64,000 nucleotides of DNA, taken from Macrotis lagotis. Its lineage: Eukaryota > Chordata > Mammalia > Peramelemorphia > Peramelidae. Every line of letters begins with the position of its first letter. The first letter of the stretch is position 1. The notes beneath the pieces were generated by a model. The model was not told the origin of the DNA, searched no databases, and saw only the letters and a list, made by a program, of their open reading frames with translations. A program made the translations under genes and the position numbers. The stretch spans positions 170,680,659 to 170,744,658 of the forward strand of contig NC_133658.1 in NCBI RefSeq assembly GCF_037893015.1. Reading direction: 5' to 3'. Shown piece by piece: positions 1-41,939 of the stretch.

Positions 1-269
1 ATTCAAGTCAGTGTAGCACATTTCAATCCTCAGAATTTCTAATTTTGCAACTTTGTTAACATGTTATAAACAAATCTGAAACAAAACTAGTATAATATTC
101 CCCCCTCTCCATCTTAGTTCCCTCTTCTGCCTCCCACCTCTAAGGATTAAAGCCTAACAACATCTTTGAGTACTCATCTTCTTTTCCAGTGCATTGAAAC
201 TGACCACTAAATCCTGTTCAGTAATCTTCATGAAGGTTATTATTATATCATTAAGGTACAGAATGCAGC

Positions 270-400
270 TTATTGATGATTTTGTACCTAAGAAGATCCA
301 GAGATTAAATGACTTGTCCAAGGTCACACTTCTAATAAGTGCCACGTGTAGAATATGAACTTCCTAAGTCCAGCACTCCATCCATTATATCAAACTACCT
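270..400 (-). repeat. MIR-like fragment, antisense
   Basis: AATGACTTGTCCAAGGTCAC followed by CCAGCACTCCATCCATTATA. Confidence 0.5.
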
Positions 401-451
401 TCAGGGTAACACAGAGTAAGATTTTCATCATTTAAAATTTTCCCAAAGATA

Positions 452-1035
452 ATGCGAGTTTGCTGAGAAGTCAGCCATCTGACCATCTGTACTATTCTGT
501 GATAACTTCCCTGTACAAGAGGCATATGTTTAATTTGGACTCCAGGAGTTCCTAGAATCCCACTGATAGCAATGAGATGACTAATAGGTCCTCAGGACAA
601 CCAGATAGCAGCAAAATTGATAAGAGCACTGGACATGAATTCAGGAAGAAGAGAATTCAAATTCTGCGTCAGATACCTTAAACTTCTCAATTTCTTATTC
701 TGTTTCCTCAAACTGCAAACTATAAAATGGAGATAATAATAGCATGCGAGTTTGCTGAGAAGTCAGCCATCTGACCATCTGTACTATTCTGTGATAACTT
801 CCCTGTACAAGAGGCATATGTTTAATTTGGACTCCAGGAGTTCCTAGAATCCCACTGATAGCAATGAGATGACTAATAGGTCCTCAGGACAACCAGATAG
901 CAGCAAAATTGATAAGAGCACTGGACATGAATTCAGGAAGAAGAGAATTCAAATTCTGCGTCAGATACCTTAAACTTCTCGATTTCTTATTCTGTTTCCT
1001 CAAACTGCAAACTATAAAATGGAGATAATAATAGC
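452..1035. repeat. Direct tandem duplication, 2 x 292 bp
   Basis: Copies 452-743 and 744-1035 abut with no spacer and differ at one site I could find (A at 689, G at 981). The right copy continues into a MIR-like element, so the left copy carries a cut-off duplicate of its first half. Confidence 0.97.
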
Positions 1036-30768
<29,733 letters not shown>

Positions 30769-31080
30769 CTCGGCCAGGCCCCGAACGCGCCGACACGGAA
30801 GCTACCGGCGGCCGCCCCGGCCCGGCGCCAAGTCCAGCTCAGCTGGAAGCGGGTTGGACGGCTCGGCCGGCGCGCGTCGGCGCCACGTCGCCCTGCTGCC
30901 GACCAATCAGAGGGCAGCGCCGCCCCCTTTCCCAGGAGGGAAGAGCAAGGCGGCCGGGCGAAGCCGGGGCCGCCACGTTAGGTCAGGGCAAGCGCTTCCT
31001 TCCTCCGCCCGAGGCTCCGCCCCCGAGTTCTCCCGACCGAAACTGCCGTCACCTAGAGACCGAGCGAACCGGATTGATGA
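30769..31080 (-). other. SEC23B: SEC23B noncoding first exon and 5' UTR (approximate)
   Basis: A good minus-strand splice donor (AG followed by GTGAGC) lies at 30769/30768 inside the CpG island. Exon 2 begins only 3 nt before the ATG, so the rest of the 5' UTR must be upstream. The transcription start is not visible; the right boundary given here is an estimate limited by the CRE-like site. A second possible donor (GGTGAGAAG on the minus strand, near 30715) would give a longer exon. Confidence 0.6.
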
Positions 31081-31085
31081 CGTCA
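31078..31085. promoter_or_regulatory. CRE/ATF palindrome TGACGTCA
   Basis: A perfect 8 bp CREB/ATF site at the upstream edge of the CpG island, 0.3 kb from the inferred first-exon donor. Secretory-pathway coat genes are known targets of CREB3-family and UPR factors; the use of this copy is inference. Confidence 0.6.
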
Positions 31086-31214
31086 GACACCCGGAGCTGG
31101 GCGGGGCGGGCGCCGAGGAAGCGGGGGCGGGGGGCCGCCCCAGGCGCCCCGAGGGTACACGAGTTACCGAAAACTCCCACAACTCCACCCTCGTTACGCA
31201 TCATCAATTTAAAT

Positions 31215-31375
31215 TCATTTAAACAATTTTTTTTAAGGAAAGATTTTATTTACTTTTTATTTTATTTACTTTTTATTTATTTATTTCCCCCCCATTCTTG
31301 CTTCCCTCCCTCCACCCCCACAGAAGGCATTGTTAGCGTTGGTTCCATGCTTTACATTGATCTCAGTTGAATAAA
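31215..31375 (-). mobile_element. L1 3' end fragment, antisense, at the island edge
   Basis: T-rich start, AAAGATTTTATTTACTTTT, then CTTGCTTCCCTCCCTCCACC, which is the reversed 3' end of the same family. Confidence 0.65.
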
Positions 31376-31904
31376 CATTAAATTTAAACATTAAATTAAA
31401 ATTAAATAGGATGAGTGGCATTTTTATGACGTATTTTCCAAGACAAAAAAAAATGAGTGGCAATGTTTCACATATTTCTGCAAATCTCTGGATGTCTGGT
31501 TTAATAGGAGACAGATGGATTCTCATCATCTGTTTCTAAGGTGATTTAAAAAAAAAGTCGAACAAGTGGTTAAAAAGTAAAATTATTTTTAAAGGAAAAG
31601 TCCCAGCAGTAATTGGAAAATATATTTCCCCCCCACACGCCCCCAAAATGGTCTTGCTGACCCGCTGTTGCAGGCCAAAATTCTCATTTCACAGATTAGG
31701 AAAATGGGACAAAAACTCCATCTCTCAGATTCTGTGCTTGTCCCCTAAATCCGGAATGCCCTCCTCCACCTCTGCCTCAAGATTCCTTGCTTCAAGTCAA
31801 CCCCCAAAACCGCCTAAGGAAAAAGAAGCTTCTCCTAGAAACTGAATTCCAGGGCTTTTTGCTCTGTTGTCTCCAGTTTATCCTTTCCATATCTTGTTTA
31901 TGAA

Positions 31905-32075
31905 GACAGTGGATAGACTAGCAGGCTTGGAATCATAAAAATCTGAATTCAAATCTAGCCTGGGCAAGTCTCTTAACCCCTACTGGCCTCTCTCTGTTCC
32001 TCATCTGTAAATAGGGGAAGGAATGGCAAACCACTCCTGTATATCTGCCAAGAAAACCCCATGGATGATGTCCAT
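31905..32075 (+). mobile_element. Mar1-type SINE
   Basis: GAATTCAAATCTAGCCTGGG, then GGAATGGCAAACCACTCCTG and TGCCAAGAAAACCCCATGGA, a second SINE type with a conserved ATGGCAAACCA core. Confidence 0.7.
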
Positions 32076-33009
32076 GTAGACAATGTCCAGATAGAAATGA
32101 CCATTTGGATCTGAACTCAGGTCTCCTTCACCCAAACCCAACTCTTTATTCCTTTCGCTAAGGGCAAAATCTTGGTTTAGAAAAAAGAAAGGGGAGAAAA
32201 AAACAAAGGCTTGAGAGGAAGGAAACCTGTTGTGGAACCTGCTGTGTATTTGTCATACGTGTCGTGTGATCCTCCAACACTTCCACCCTCTTACTCCCCC
32301 TGCCAAACATCAGAGCCAAGATGAGCCTTATCAAGGAGGAAAAAAGTCAGCAGGGAAGCTCAGTGTTTAAAAGAACCATTCAGGGGATGAGTCCCAGCCT
32401 GAGAACTATAAAAACTAAGTTCCACTGCAGCCTGGGGAAGGACAGAGCAGGAACCAAAACCCAAGAGCCTTAGCAATCCTCCCATCCAGTGCCCCCCAAG
32501 TTTCATCCTAGCTTATGGAGCTGCAGCCTGGGAACGAACTAGTCCTAGAGCATCCACAGCTACTGAAGACCCAGAAAAGAAGCTTCTTGTCATCATGGCG
32601 CTGTCAAAAGTTCAACACAGGAAACTGATATGATTTTTATCATATCAATATCAAAATCATATCATATCAATCTGATTTTATCATATTATTAAAGAAGCAG
32701 TATTATATTACCTTCTGCTTTGCTACTGTATCCTAAGGGCTATGGTAGCTTTCTACCTTAACCAACAGCCAAAATCCGCCAGAGGTACTGCTCCCTATTA
32801 AATGTGAGCTCCTATCTTCAAGTTCAATGTGTATTCCCAGCACTTTGCACATAGGAAGTGCTTACTTAATAAATGCTTCACCCCCACCACATCAAAATGT
32901 GGTTTTCTTGTCTTGTTACTGCTACCTCCATATCCAGGATCTGCTTTCTTCTTGAGACCAACTAAGTAACCTGGGTTAATACCCTGGTTCAGACCCTTAT
33001 CACCTTTGA

Positions 33010-33990
33010 AATAACCTCCTAACAACCTGGAAAGACTTACATGAACTGATTCAAAGTGAGCAAAACCAGGAGAATATAATATATAAAAACAGCAATAATG
33101 CAATGAAGAATTGTGAATGACTTAGCTAATCTCAGCAATACAATGATCAGACTGTCCAACCTTAAGTTATCTTAGGGCTGCATTAAAATAAAATAATTAT
33201 TTAAGGGCTGCACCCAGAATAAAAATTACAGTACATTAATATAGTAGTTAATTTGTAGTCTTACCTTAGGTTTAAAAGTAAGCTCTCCAAAAAGTTGTAG
33301 TACTTTTAACTTCTTATAAAGTGGGGGAACATGCATCATCAATATGACAGGCAAAGGCATGAAATATGAAAGCAAACACAAAACAGCAAAGTGATACCAC
33401 CACAGTATACAGGTAGGTACATACTGATTAGTCTGTGTCATACAGATGAAATGTATCCCACAGATTGATTGAAAATTCCATGAGATATGTTCCTTTGTAA
33501 TCCTACTTAAAAACACCAAAGGAAATTAACATCAATGAGATTATTTATTTGTGGTGGGATTAAAAAAATCTAGTCCACAATCTGTTCAAATTATTTTATT
33601 TTTTTCCCCTAGTGAAAATTAAAACCCACAGGCAGGCCAGGCCCCACGACATCACACTGCAGGGCTGTATTTTGGACAGCCCTGTTCTAAGACAATCCCA
33701 AATGACTCCTGAAGTATACTGTGTCCAGAGGAAAAATCAAAACTATCTGACTATAGATAGTAGCATACTATTTTTCATTTTCATTCTTTTTTAATGTGAG
33801 TCTTCTTATATAAAATTATTAATATGAAAATGTCTTATATGATTGTACATGTATAAACTATATTAGATTATTTACCATCTCAGGCAGAAGTGTGGGGAAG
33901 GAGGAAGGGAGGGATAGAATCTGAAATTCAAAACTTTAAAAAAAAAGTTTAAAAATTGTTATAGCATGTAAATGGGGGGAATAAAATATG
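33010..33990 (+). mobile_element. L1 3' end, split by a hAT-like element
   Basis: CTGGAAAGACTTACATGAAC is at the left part; L1 3' sequence resumes at 33685 and runs to an A-rich end near 33990. Confidence 0.72.
33148..33684. mobile_element. Non-autonomous hAT-like DNA element (MITE)
   Basis: About 537 bp bounded by CAGACTGTCCAA on the left and the complement of CAGGGCTGTCCAAAA on the right, as in hAT/Charlie termini. It cuts an L1 3' end. A clean 8 bp target duplication was not recognised, and there is no transposase frame. Confidence 0.5.
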
Positions 33991-34402
33991 AAATAAAATA
34001 AGTTCCTAATTGGTCTGACTTGTCTTTCATTTCTTCAATTCATTGTCCCATTTAATTGTCAACATGATAGCTATTTCTATAGGTTTATATAAGCACTTTA
34101 CTATCAGTAAAGATTGTAAAAGATTGTAATAGATATCTTCCTAAAAAGCCAAGCCATGTCATTTCCCTACTCAAGAAGCTCCAATAGCTCCCTGTCTCCT
34201 TTAGGTTCAAATACAAATTCTTGTTTGGCATTTAGAATCCTTCACAACCTGGTTCCACCTTACCTTTCCAGGTTTCTTACATTACTATCATGCACACACT
34301 CTTCAATTCAGTCAAACTGGGCTTATGGCTATTTCTTACACATTATATTCAGTCTCCCATCCACGTGCCTTTGTACAGGCTGTTACTAACTGGAATATAC
34401 TA

Positions 34403-34417
34403 CCCCCCCCCCCCCCG
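34403..34417. repeat. Poly-C run
   Basis: About 14 consecutive C, a likely site of length variation or sequencing error. Confidence 0.9.
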
Positions 34418-34438
34418 CCTCTTAGAATTCCTAATTTC

Positions 34439-34565
34439 CTTCAAAAAGCAACACAATCTAAGCCTTCCTGATTCCTCCTTCCCCCTGAAAATTAGCTTGT
34501 ATTTTGTATCAATTTTGTATATGATTACCCTTAAACACTATTTCCCCTGAAAGAACATATCATCA
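34439..34565 (+). repeat. Arm A of a ~127 bp inverted duplication
   Basis: It is matched by the reverse complement of 35922-36049, with one small indel and one substitution seen. The arm lies inside an older L2-like repeat (34150-34620). Confidence 0.93.
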
Positions 34566-35921
34566 AAGGAAGGATCTATTTCATTTCTATCTTTATTATT
34601 ACCTCTAATTCTATAGAGTACATTTGAATTAACAAACCAAAGAAATAGTGTATAAATTCATGGAGGTGACCTTCAGGTACCAAAGGTTATAAGGACCAAA
34701 TCTGAGTATATGACCAGTCCTAATATTTATAAAGCCTTTCAATGTTGGTTTACCAAAGATCATCATGATGTTGCCTTTGGTAATTAATTTTTTAGCCATA
34801 GCAGCCCACGAAGACTAGCTCCAGTGCAATTTAGGCACAGAGGGATCAATAACAAATTGTGTCAATAAAGGGAGTCCCAAAAGTCTAAGCGACTTTTTAG
34901 TCACTGACAAAAGACACAAGAACTTTCTCAGCTTCCTTTATACTGAAGTCAATTTTGTCAAAAAAGGAACTTTATTCCCAAGATATTTTGTTAGTTGAAC
35001 CATCACTAAATGATCCTTAATATTGACACTACTTCCTCACTGTTGTATCAACAAGGCCATTCCTACATTCAAAATAATCTTAATGTAGGTTTGAGACAAA
35101 TTAGACACTTAGAAAGTAGGCAGACACATTTTGTTCAAATGTGGTGGTGGTAGGGAGGACTGAATGATGGTAAAAGTCTCAATTCTTTTCCCTTGGGAAC
35201 TGCTACGAAGACAGGAAGGTCTGCTCATCTGCAAAGTACCCCAGCTACCAAGCATTATCCTAACCTGATACAGACTGGCTCTTACCTCCCAAGGATGCAC
35301 AGGGAGTCTTGGTTGGGGTACAACAACAATTTAGGCCAGCTCAGGGAGAGCTTAATCCTTGACACATCCAGGACATCCTATAAACTCTGAGTCCTGTGTT
35401 TCTGAACAATACGAACACACAAAAAGACAACTTCAAGGGACCCCTTAACAAAACACAGCTTTGACTTTGTAATAAGACAGCTGCCTTTGGCATAAAAAAC
35501 TACCTCGCTTTCATTTGTCAGGAGACACTCAGCTAAGTGTCAAAGGGAAAATTTGAAGGTCTTTCTGACCTCCAAACTATTAGTCTATCTGTAATTACTG
35601 CTGTCTCTATCAGGAAGGAGGCATTAAAGCAATAGTGGGGGAAAATATATACAAATCAAGGATTGGCTTTTCAGACTTATTTTTGTATTTTTCAAATGAA
35701 TTGACTATTTTGAATCAACTCACAAAATAAACTCACAAAATAAAAAACTGATTTTTTTCAAATGCTCATAAAATATTTTTGTAACTCATTAGAAAAATAG
35801 CAAAATAAAAGCATACGGACTAAAATCATAAGTGTATTATGTCTCTATGTGCTTTTGACAAACAAATTTGAATAGGTGAAGTTTAACTTAGTTGCTCTAT
35901 TTTCTCCTTCAGAAAAGTCCA

Positions 35922-36049
35922 TGATGATATGTTCTTTCAGGGGAAATAGTGTTTAAGGGTAATCATATGCAAAATTGATACAAAATACAAGCTAATTTTC
36001 AGGGGGAAGGAGGAATCAGGAAGGCTTAGATTGTTGTTGCTTTTTGAAG
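35922..36049 (-). repeat. Arm B of a ~127 bp inverted duplication
   Basis: The reverse complement of 34439-34565. The surrounding sequence does not continue the L2-like repeat, so this arm is the transplanted copy. Confidence 0.93.
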
Positions 36050-36589
36050 TACCAGCTGTCTTTACTAAGACTAAATTCTCTTAAACGGATGTGTGAGAAA
36101 TATAAATCCTTTTTCAAGCCTCAGATCTGGGTTAGAAGTGACTTCATTGTTCATTGTTCCTAGAACTTATAATCATAAAGCAAACAATTCAGCCCAAGTA
36201 ATTCACCTGGCAGCTTCTTAAATAAATACTATTTAAAGGTGTCTTTCTTGGAAAGGTCTCAGATTCTGAGGCTTGCTTTCACTGAAAAATCTGAGTTGCC
36301 AGTCATAAATGACTTCTCTAATTGGGACCTCTCAGAACTATAAATTATGAGCCAAAAGGAAAAAGCCCGAACCTTCTTTTCTGATGAGAATTGTATAACA
36401 ATCCTTATGAGAATTGTGTCAAATAGAATATCCGTGTTCTGTTCCTTGCTATTTTTTATTCTTATAAATACAGACATACTTTCAGGTCAAATAAAGTTTA
36501 TTTACACTGTTAGCTTCAAAAAAAGCTCAAATTCATGATTCATATTAGGTTTCTTTGTGAAAAAGCTGCATTTTCTTAGAAGAAAGCAT

Positions 36590-36790
36590 TTTTAAAGCAC
36601 CTATTATGTACCAGACACTGTTCAAATATTACCTCATTTGAACTTACAGCTGTTTCTATTATCCTTATTTCACAGTGAGGAAACTGAGATTGAGAGAGAT
36701 TAAATGACTCACTCAAGGTCACACAATTAGTGTCTGGCTTTTTTAAAATTTGGACTATTCTGACTCCAGGACCAGTCTTCTCTCCATTGA
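36590..36790 (-). repeat. MIR-like repeat, antisense
   Basis: TATGTACCAGACACTGTTCA, GTGAGGAAACTGAGATTGAG and CACTCAAGGTCACACAATTA. Confidence 0.65.
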
Positions 36791-36839
36791 GGCTTCAAAG
36801 CTTTCTCGGGAAAGCTATTTCAGTAATTTATGCTTAGAA

Positions 36840-37040
36840 GAAGCATGAGATGGTGGATAAATAGGTCAGTGGACTTGGTAAGGGACTAGATCTGCCTTGG
36901 CCACTTAGAGCTGAGCAGCACAGGGCAACCCACTTACAGCTCTCTCTACTCCAGATTCCTCATTTGCAAAATGAGGGAGAGGGGTTCCCCATCCTCAAAG
37001 GTCCCTTCTGGTTTTAAATCTAAGAAGCTGCTCTATCTCA
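36840..37040 (+). repeat. MIR-like repeat
   Basis: GGTGGATAAATAGGTCAGTG at the head and CTCATTTGCAAAATGAGGGA at the core. Confidence 0.5.
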
Positions 37041-37944
37041 GCTTCAATTCCAAACAGATACTGGAATCTGCTGCAGTCTAGTGGTAGGTCCAATTAACAA
37101 CATTAATTTTGAAATAGTGATAAGAGTAAACAATATTTAAATATAGCATGCAACAATTATACTGAGATATGAAAAGTCACAAGTACTGTTAATTTTAGTG
37201 TGACTTATTACCTGCATTCATAATTGAAGGAAATGCTAAATTTTAAGAGAGACTAGTGAAAATAGATTTAATTTTTTTTCCCATCCAAGTTCTCAAGTCA
37301 CTTAATCAATCCTCAACTTTATCCTTGACTGTTCCCCTCAAGTATTTTTTTGGGATAATATAAGGCTTACCTCCCTGATAGTTCATATCTTGCAAATATG
37401 AGAAAGACCCTTAATGATCTTCTCTAGCTGTTCGTGACCTCTTAAATAGTTTCCTAAAGAGAAAAATCTGGAAAAAGTTTTGAATGGAGAAATACTTTTC
37501 TCTTAACATTTTTTAATATTTTCAGTTGAAGTAAAAAGGAAGGGTTTTTAAAAAAATATATGCTTTCACAAAAGAAGGGACAGATTATAATAGGAAAGAC
37601 TGATTGTATGGCAGAAGATCATATCAAACACAGGGGGTGGTATGCAAAAAGACAAAGAAGAGGGCAGGTGCAAGATGAAAATAAATACTGAGTCACACAG
37701 TTAGGAGAGCCTACATATGATAATATATGATATATGACAAGTCATATATGATAATCTAGAAAAGGTAAGGTGAGAACTAGACTAATTTGTCTTGGTTTCA
37801 TTATAATGGTATCATCAAGAACAAGTCATAGTATAGTAATCTTATTTCTATTATTGAGAGGATCAGTAATAGAATGTGTGACCCTGTTCAAATCACTTAA
37901 TTTCTAAATTAAAAATTAACTTAAAAGGATTTTAATATTCTATA

Positions 37945-38258
37945 TGTTTGTCCTTCATTTTTCAAAGAAAACCATGACATCAGGGAGGTGATACCATGAC
38001 AAGCACATGAATTGGATTTGAGTGAGAGGGTGCCTCACAATTCCAGCCTCATTTTCTCCTCCAGAGCTATCTGCTCAGTGGCCAGATATGGATCAGGATG
38101 ACTGGAGACAGTCCTGGAGATGAGGCATTTTCATGGCTAAGTGACTTGCCCAAGGTCACACAGCTTGTAACAGTCAAATGTCTGAGGTTGGATTCAAACT
38201 CCTGTCCTCCTGTCTCCAAGGCCAGTGCTCTATCCACTGTGCCCCTAGCTACCCTAAA
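37945..38258 (-). mobile_element. Longer marsupial SINE sharing the tRNA-type head
   Basis: The right part is the reverse complement of the SINE head (GCTCTATCCACTGTGCCCC). It is joined to a ~170 bp body with CATGACATCAGGGAGGTGAT and GGCCAGATATGGATCAGGAT not present in the common SINE. Confidence 0.65.
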
Positions 38259-38394
38259 GTCCCATATAGATTTCACATGAATCTATAATTGATATGGCAA
38301 CCTAGAAAAATCAATCTTAGGTTGCATTAATCTCTCTTCTAGCTTCCATGAATAGAAACTTGAGAGATCATTCTGTTCTGCCTTTGTTAGACAA

Positions 38395-38600
38395 AATCTG
38401 GGGTATGGGAAGCAGTGTAATACAGTTGAGGGAAAAGATTTAGGTTCAAACCCTGCCTCTGATATTTAATACTTTTGTGATTTTAAGCCAGTTAAATAAA
38501 TACCCTGGGTTTCTGTTTCCTCCTCTGTAATATGATGAGATCAAACTACATAGTTGTTGAGGGTTCTTCCTAGCTCTTTATCTATGAGCCTATGAGTATC
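38395..38600 (+). repeat. MIR-like repeat
   Basis: AGGTTCAAACCCTGCCTCTG and CTGTTTCCTCCTCTGTAATA. Confidence 0.5.
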
Positions 38601-39479
38601 AAATTTAGTTCTGACCTTCACAATTTTATTTTATTAATCTCTTGCTTCTTTTCTTCTATCTCCTGTCAAAGACCTTGACATCAAGACTTTTTTTTATCTA
38701 TTTGTACTTATTGTGGAGTTACTCCTTTCTTTAGGGTTTAACTCTTGAGACTATTCTTACTCAAAGTATTTCTTCCTAGTATTAGGAGTTTTCTTCTCTT
38801 TACTCATGTCTTCAGCCCAAGCTTCTGGGTTAGGTGTTGTCAGTACCATGTTTTACCTATCCTTGCTCTCTTGGATGGGGTGGCAATGCTTTGTCTTCTT
38901 TCCTCTGAAGTTTGGGTAATGCTACCTCTGGTCCATCACAGTAATGGAAGGGATGGCTGATTTCTGGTCCCTTTCTCTGACTCTTCCCTCATCCTGCTCT
39001 ATGACACAGAGCTAGGATCAAGTCACTCTGCCATAATCCTAGGCTTCTGTCTCCTTCTCCTAACAGAGGTGCTGACCTTGTAGTTATCTCCATCTTCATC
39101 TCTTTCATCTTGCACAACCACCCCCCTGGAATTTACTCTGCCCTCTGCAGCGTTCTGCCCTCTGTGGCGGACCCGAAAGGCCCAACTAGATTTTCAAGAT
39201 ATCACCATCTTCAGGCCTCCTGAAGGATGTTGGCTTGTCTTTTCCTCATCTCAGTTTCCATTATCGTCAGGTGTAGTCATCAAACACGGGAGGCAGCATT
39301 GTTTTCAGGCCTCCTTGAGAGTTGCCCAGGATGGGCACTATGGGCATCTTTATGGCTCCTTTGTCTCCTTGACCAATCACCTACTAGGAGCTTCCTCTGT
39401 CCCCTACTATGGCTCCAACAGGATGGCAGAAGTGATTCTGACTTTACTCTTCCTGGAGAACTTTGAAGCCTTTATCCAC

Positions 39480-39760
39480 TGCCTGTTTTGGGGTAGAGGA
39501 GTAATAAACTCATATCTATACAATTGGAAGAAAGCTATTAGTGGGATGAGGGATAAGGGAGTGAAAGAAAAGATTGGAGGCCACAAAACTAGTTGGGCCA
39601 CCATTATAATAGTCCAAACAAATGTAACAAGGGCCTGAATTGGTTGGAATAAAAACAGAAAGAAGGGTCAAATTTGAGAGATATCAAAAGAGGTAGAAAG
39701 AAGCAGGTTTAGTAACTGATAGGATGGGGGGGTGGGGAAGGTGAGGGAGATGGAAGTGCA
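39480..39760 (+). repeat. Old interspersed repeat, related to 4640-5180
   Basis: CATTATAATAGTCCAAACAA, GGGCCTGAATTGGTTGGAAT and AAGAAGCAGGTTTAGTAACT. Confidence 0.4.
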
Positions 39761-40227
39761 AAAGATGAATAGTCCATAAAATGGATATTAGCTTGAATAT
39801 TATCTGTTTGTCATACAGACATTTTCCAGACTTCAATTAGTAATGGTTATGCTTCTGGTAAATATGAAGCATAAAGAAATGAATAATAAAAGCAAGGAGA
39901 TGTTTAATTTATTGTTATGCTAACTGCTGCTTTAGGATCAAAAAGAAAAATTATTACAATCTGTTCTGCTATAATATATGCATGGGGGACAATACTCAAA
40001 AACGTCTTTGGTAACACATTAAAAAGATAGGAACCTGATAAAAATGTTAGTATAGTTTTATACAGGTTAAATGATTAAGAAATATATAATTACAATCATA
40101 AAGTGGCAAGATCCTCAAGGATACTTTTCAGCCAACTCTTAAGTTGAGCTATAATATAATGGTACTAGCCATTCTTTTTTTCCCATGAAAAAATTAACAT
40201 TTATTTTTAAAAATTATGAGTCCAAAT

Positions 40228-40620
40228 TCTTTTTTTGGAAAGATTTTATTTATTTTGAATTTTACAATCCCCCCCAATCTTGTTTCCCTCCCCCCCCACC
40301 CCCCACAGGAGACAGTCTGTTAGTCTTTACATTGTTTCCATGGTATGCACTGATCTAAGTTGAATGTGATGAGAGAGAGAAATCATCTCCTTAAGAAAGA
40401 AACATAAAGTATGAGATATAGCAGAATTACATAACAAGATAACATTTTTTTAAAAAAAAGGTATTAGTCTTTTTTGTCTTTGCTCAAACTCCACAATTCT
40501 TTCTCAGGATACAGATGGTGTTCTCCATCACAGATACCCCAAAATTGTGCCTGATTGTTGCCCTGTTGGTATGAGCAAGTCCATTAATGTTGATCATCAC
40601 TGCTTTGTTGCTGTTAGGGT
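40228..40620 (-). mobile_element. L1 3' end fragment, antisense
   Basis: AAAGATTTTATTTATTTTGA, TCTTGTTTCCCTCCCCCCC and TTACATTGTTTCCATGGTAT are the reversed 3' end words; 40560-40620 keeps the GATGATCA region. Confidence 0.72.
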
Positions 40621-41634
40621 AGTACTAGCCATTCTTGAGGGCAGTGGGAACCCCAGGACTAGAGGCCAGGGCTTCAGTCAAGGTTAAAGGTGGGGTGTGT
40701 AGTGGGGAGGAATTCCTGGGTTCAGTGTTCAGCCTTCCTACTGCAACAAAAGATATACAATAAAGATGGCATTTTACCTTAACAAAAGTACAGAAGTTTG
40801 CTTGTGAATGTGGGAGTCAGATGGGTTGTAGTTTATAAGTTATTGTGAAGTGGTAGAAGGAGAATTATCTGAAATTAGGTGGATGGTTGTTACACCAAAT
40901 GTGGATGAGTGTGGTTCTCTCTCCTCTTGTCTTTGTGAGATGAAATCAAGAACAAGTAGTCCAAATTGCATTATGCTCCCATTGTTCCCTAATGCATCAA
41001 TCAAATTGGAACAAATGAGCAGTTTCAAAACAAGTGTTTTAGCAGAATTGACTAAGAAGCCTATAGCAAGAGGAAAAATGCAAGTTATGTGAGAATGAGA
41101 GGTAATTATGATTTAATGTTGTGCCACCAAGAAGCAGGACTAAGTCCTAGTTCTGACACAATCTGATTTCTTGACCCTGAGCAAGTCACTTAGCTTATCT
41201 GTACCAGGCAATTCTAGAAGGGAATGACTTTTACTGATGGAGGAAGTCCCCTCAACCGGGAATTCCCTATTTTAGTGAAATCACAAGACCAATTCTTGTT
41301 CTTTTATTTCAAGGAAAATAGAAATTTGGTTTAATGTCAGCAGAATACTGGATGTAATCATACCAATAACAATAGTCATGTAACAAACTTACAAAATTTG
41401 CAAAAAGGCAATGCTGTAGATTGATTAGAACATTAGGACTGTAGTCCCATGGCTTCAAAACTTATCCTGCTGCCACTAGCTAATTGTGAGACCATAAGAA
41501 GTTGTTGAGCCTCAACAACTCTCTACGACTCTAAGTTATAGTTATATTGCTTCCTGCCAAATGGAGGGTGTTCCCACACAACAAAATCACAAAAATATTA
41601 GTAGTCTGGTCAATATTCCTGAAATAAAGTTAGC

Positions 41635-41810
41635 ACAGTGCTTTATATAGATTGTCTTCAAATAGCCCTCTGAAGGAAGTAGGACAAGTTTTATTATTGT
41701 CATTTTACAGATGGAGATCTGAGACTTAGAGACTATGGGTGACTTATCAAAGTATTGATAAGTGATCATAGGATTCCCAGAGCTGGAAGGAAGCCTAGAC
41801 ACATCTAGAG
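41635..41810 (-). repeat. MIR-like repeat, antisense
   Basis: GCACAGTGCTTTATATAGAT and TCATTTTACAGATGGAGATC, then CCCAGAGCTGGAAGGAAGCC. Confidence 0.55.
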
Positions 41811-41939
41811 CTATCACATGTTAGTTGCAGCCTAGCTAATTGACTCCATTCTTTGTGACAGGTTCTTCTCTTGTCACTAGAAGGAAAATGTGGTGTCAGT
41901 AGCTTTTTTTTAGTTTCAAATTACATATTAATATCCTTG

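Larger units (their letters stand above)
34150..34620 (+). repeat. L2-like old repeat
   Basis: TCCTTCACAACCTGGTTCCA, CCTTTGTACAGGCTGTTACT and CTAAGCCTTCCTGATTCCTC. Its right half was copied in reverse to 35922-36049. Confidence 0.5.

Noticed and set aside
38745..39638. Cluster of plus-strand frames
   Set aside because: No family, no splice structure, frames change without pattern; partly in an old repeat.
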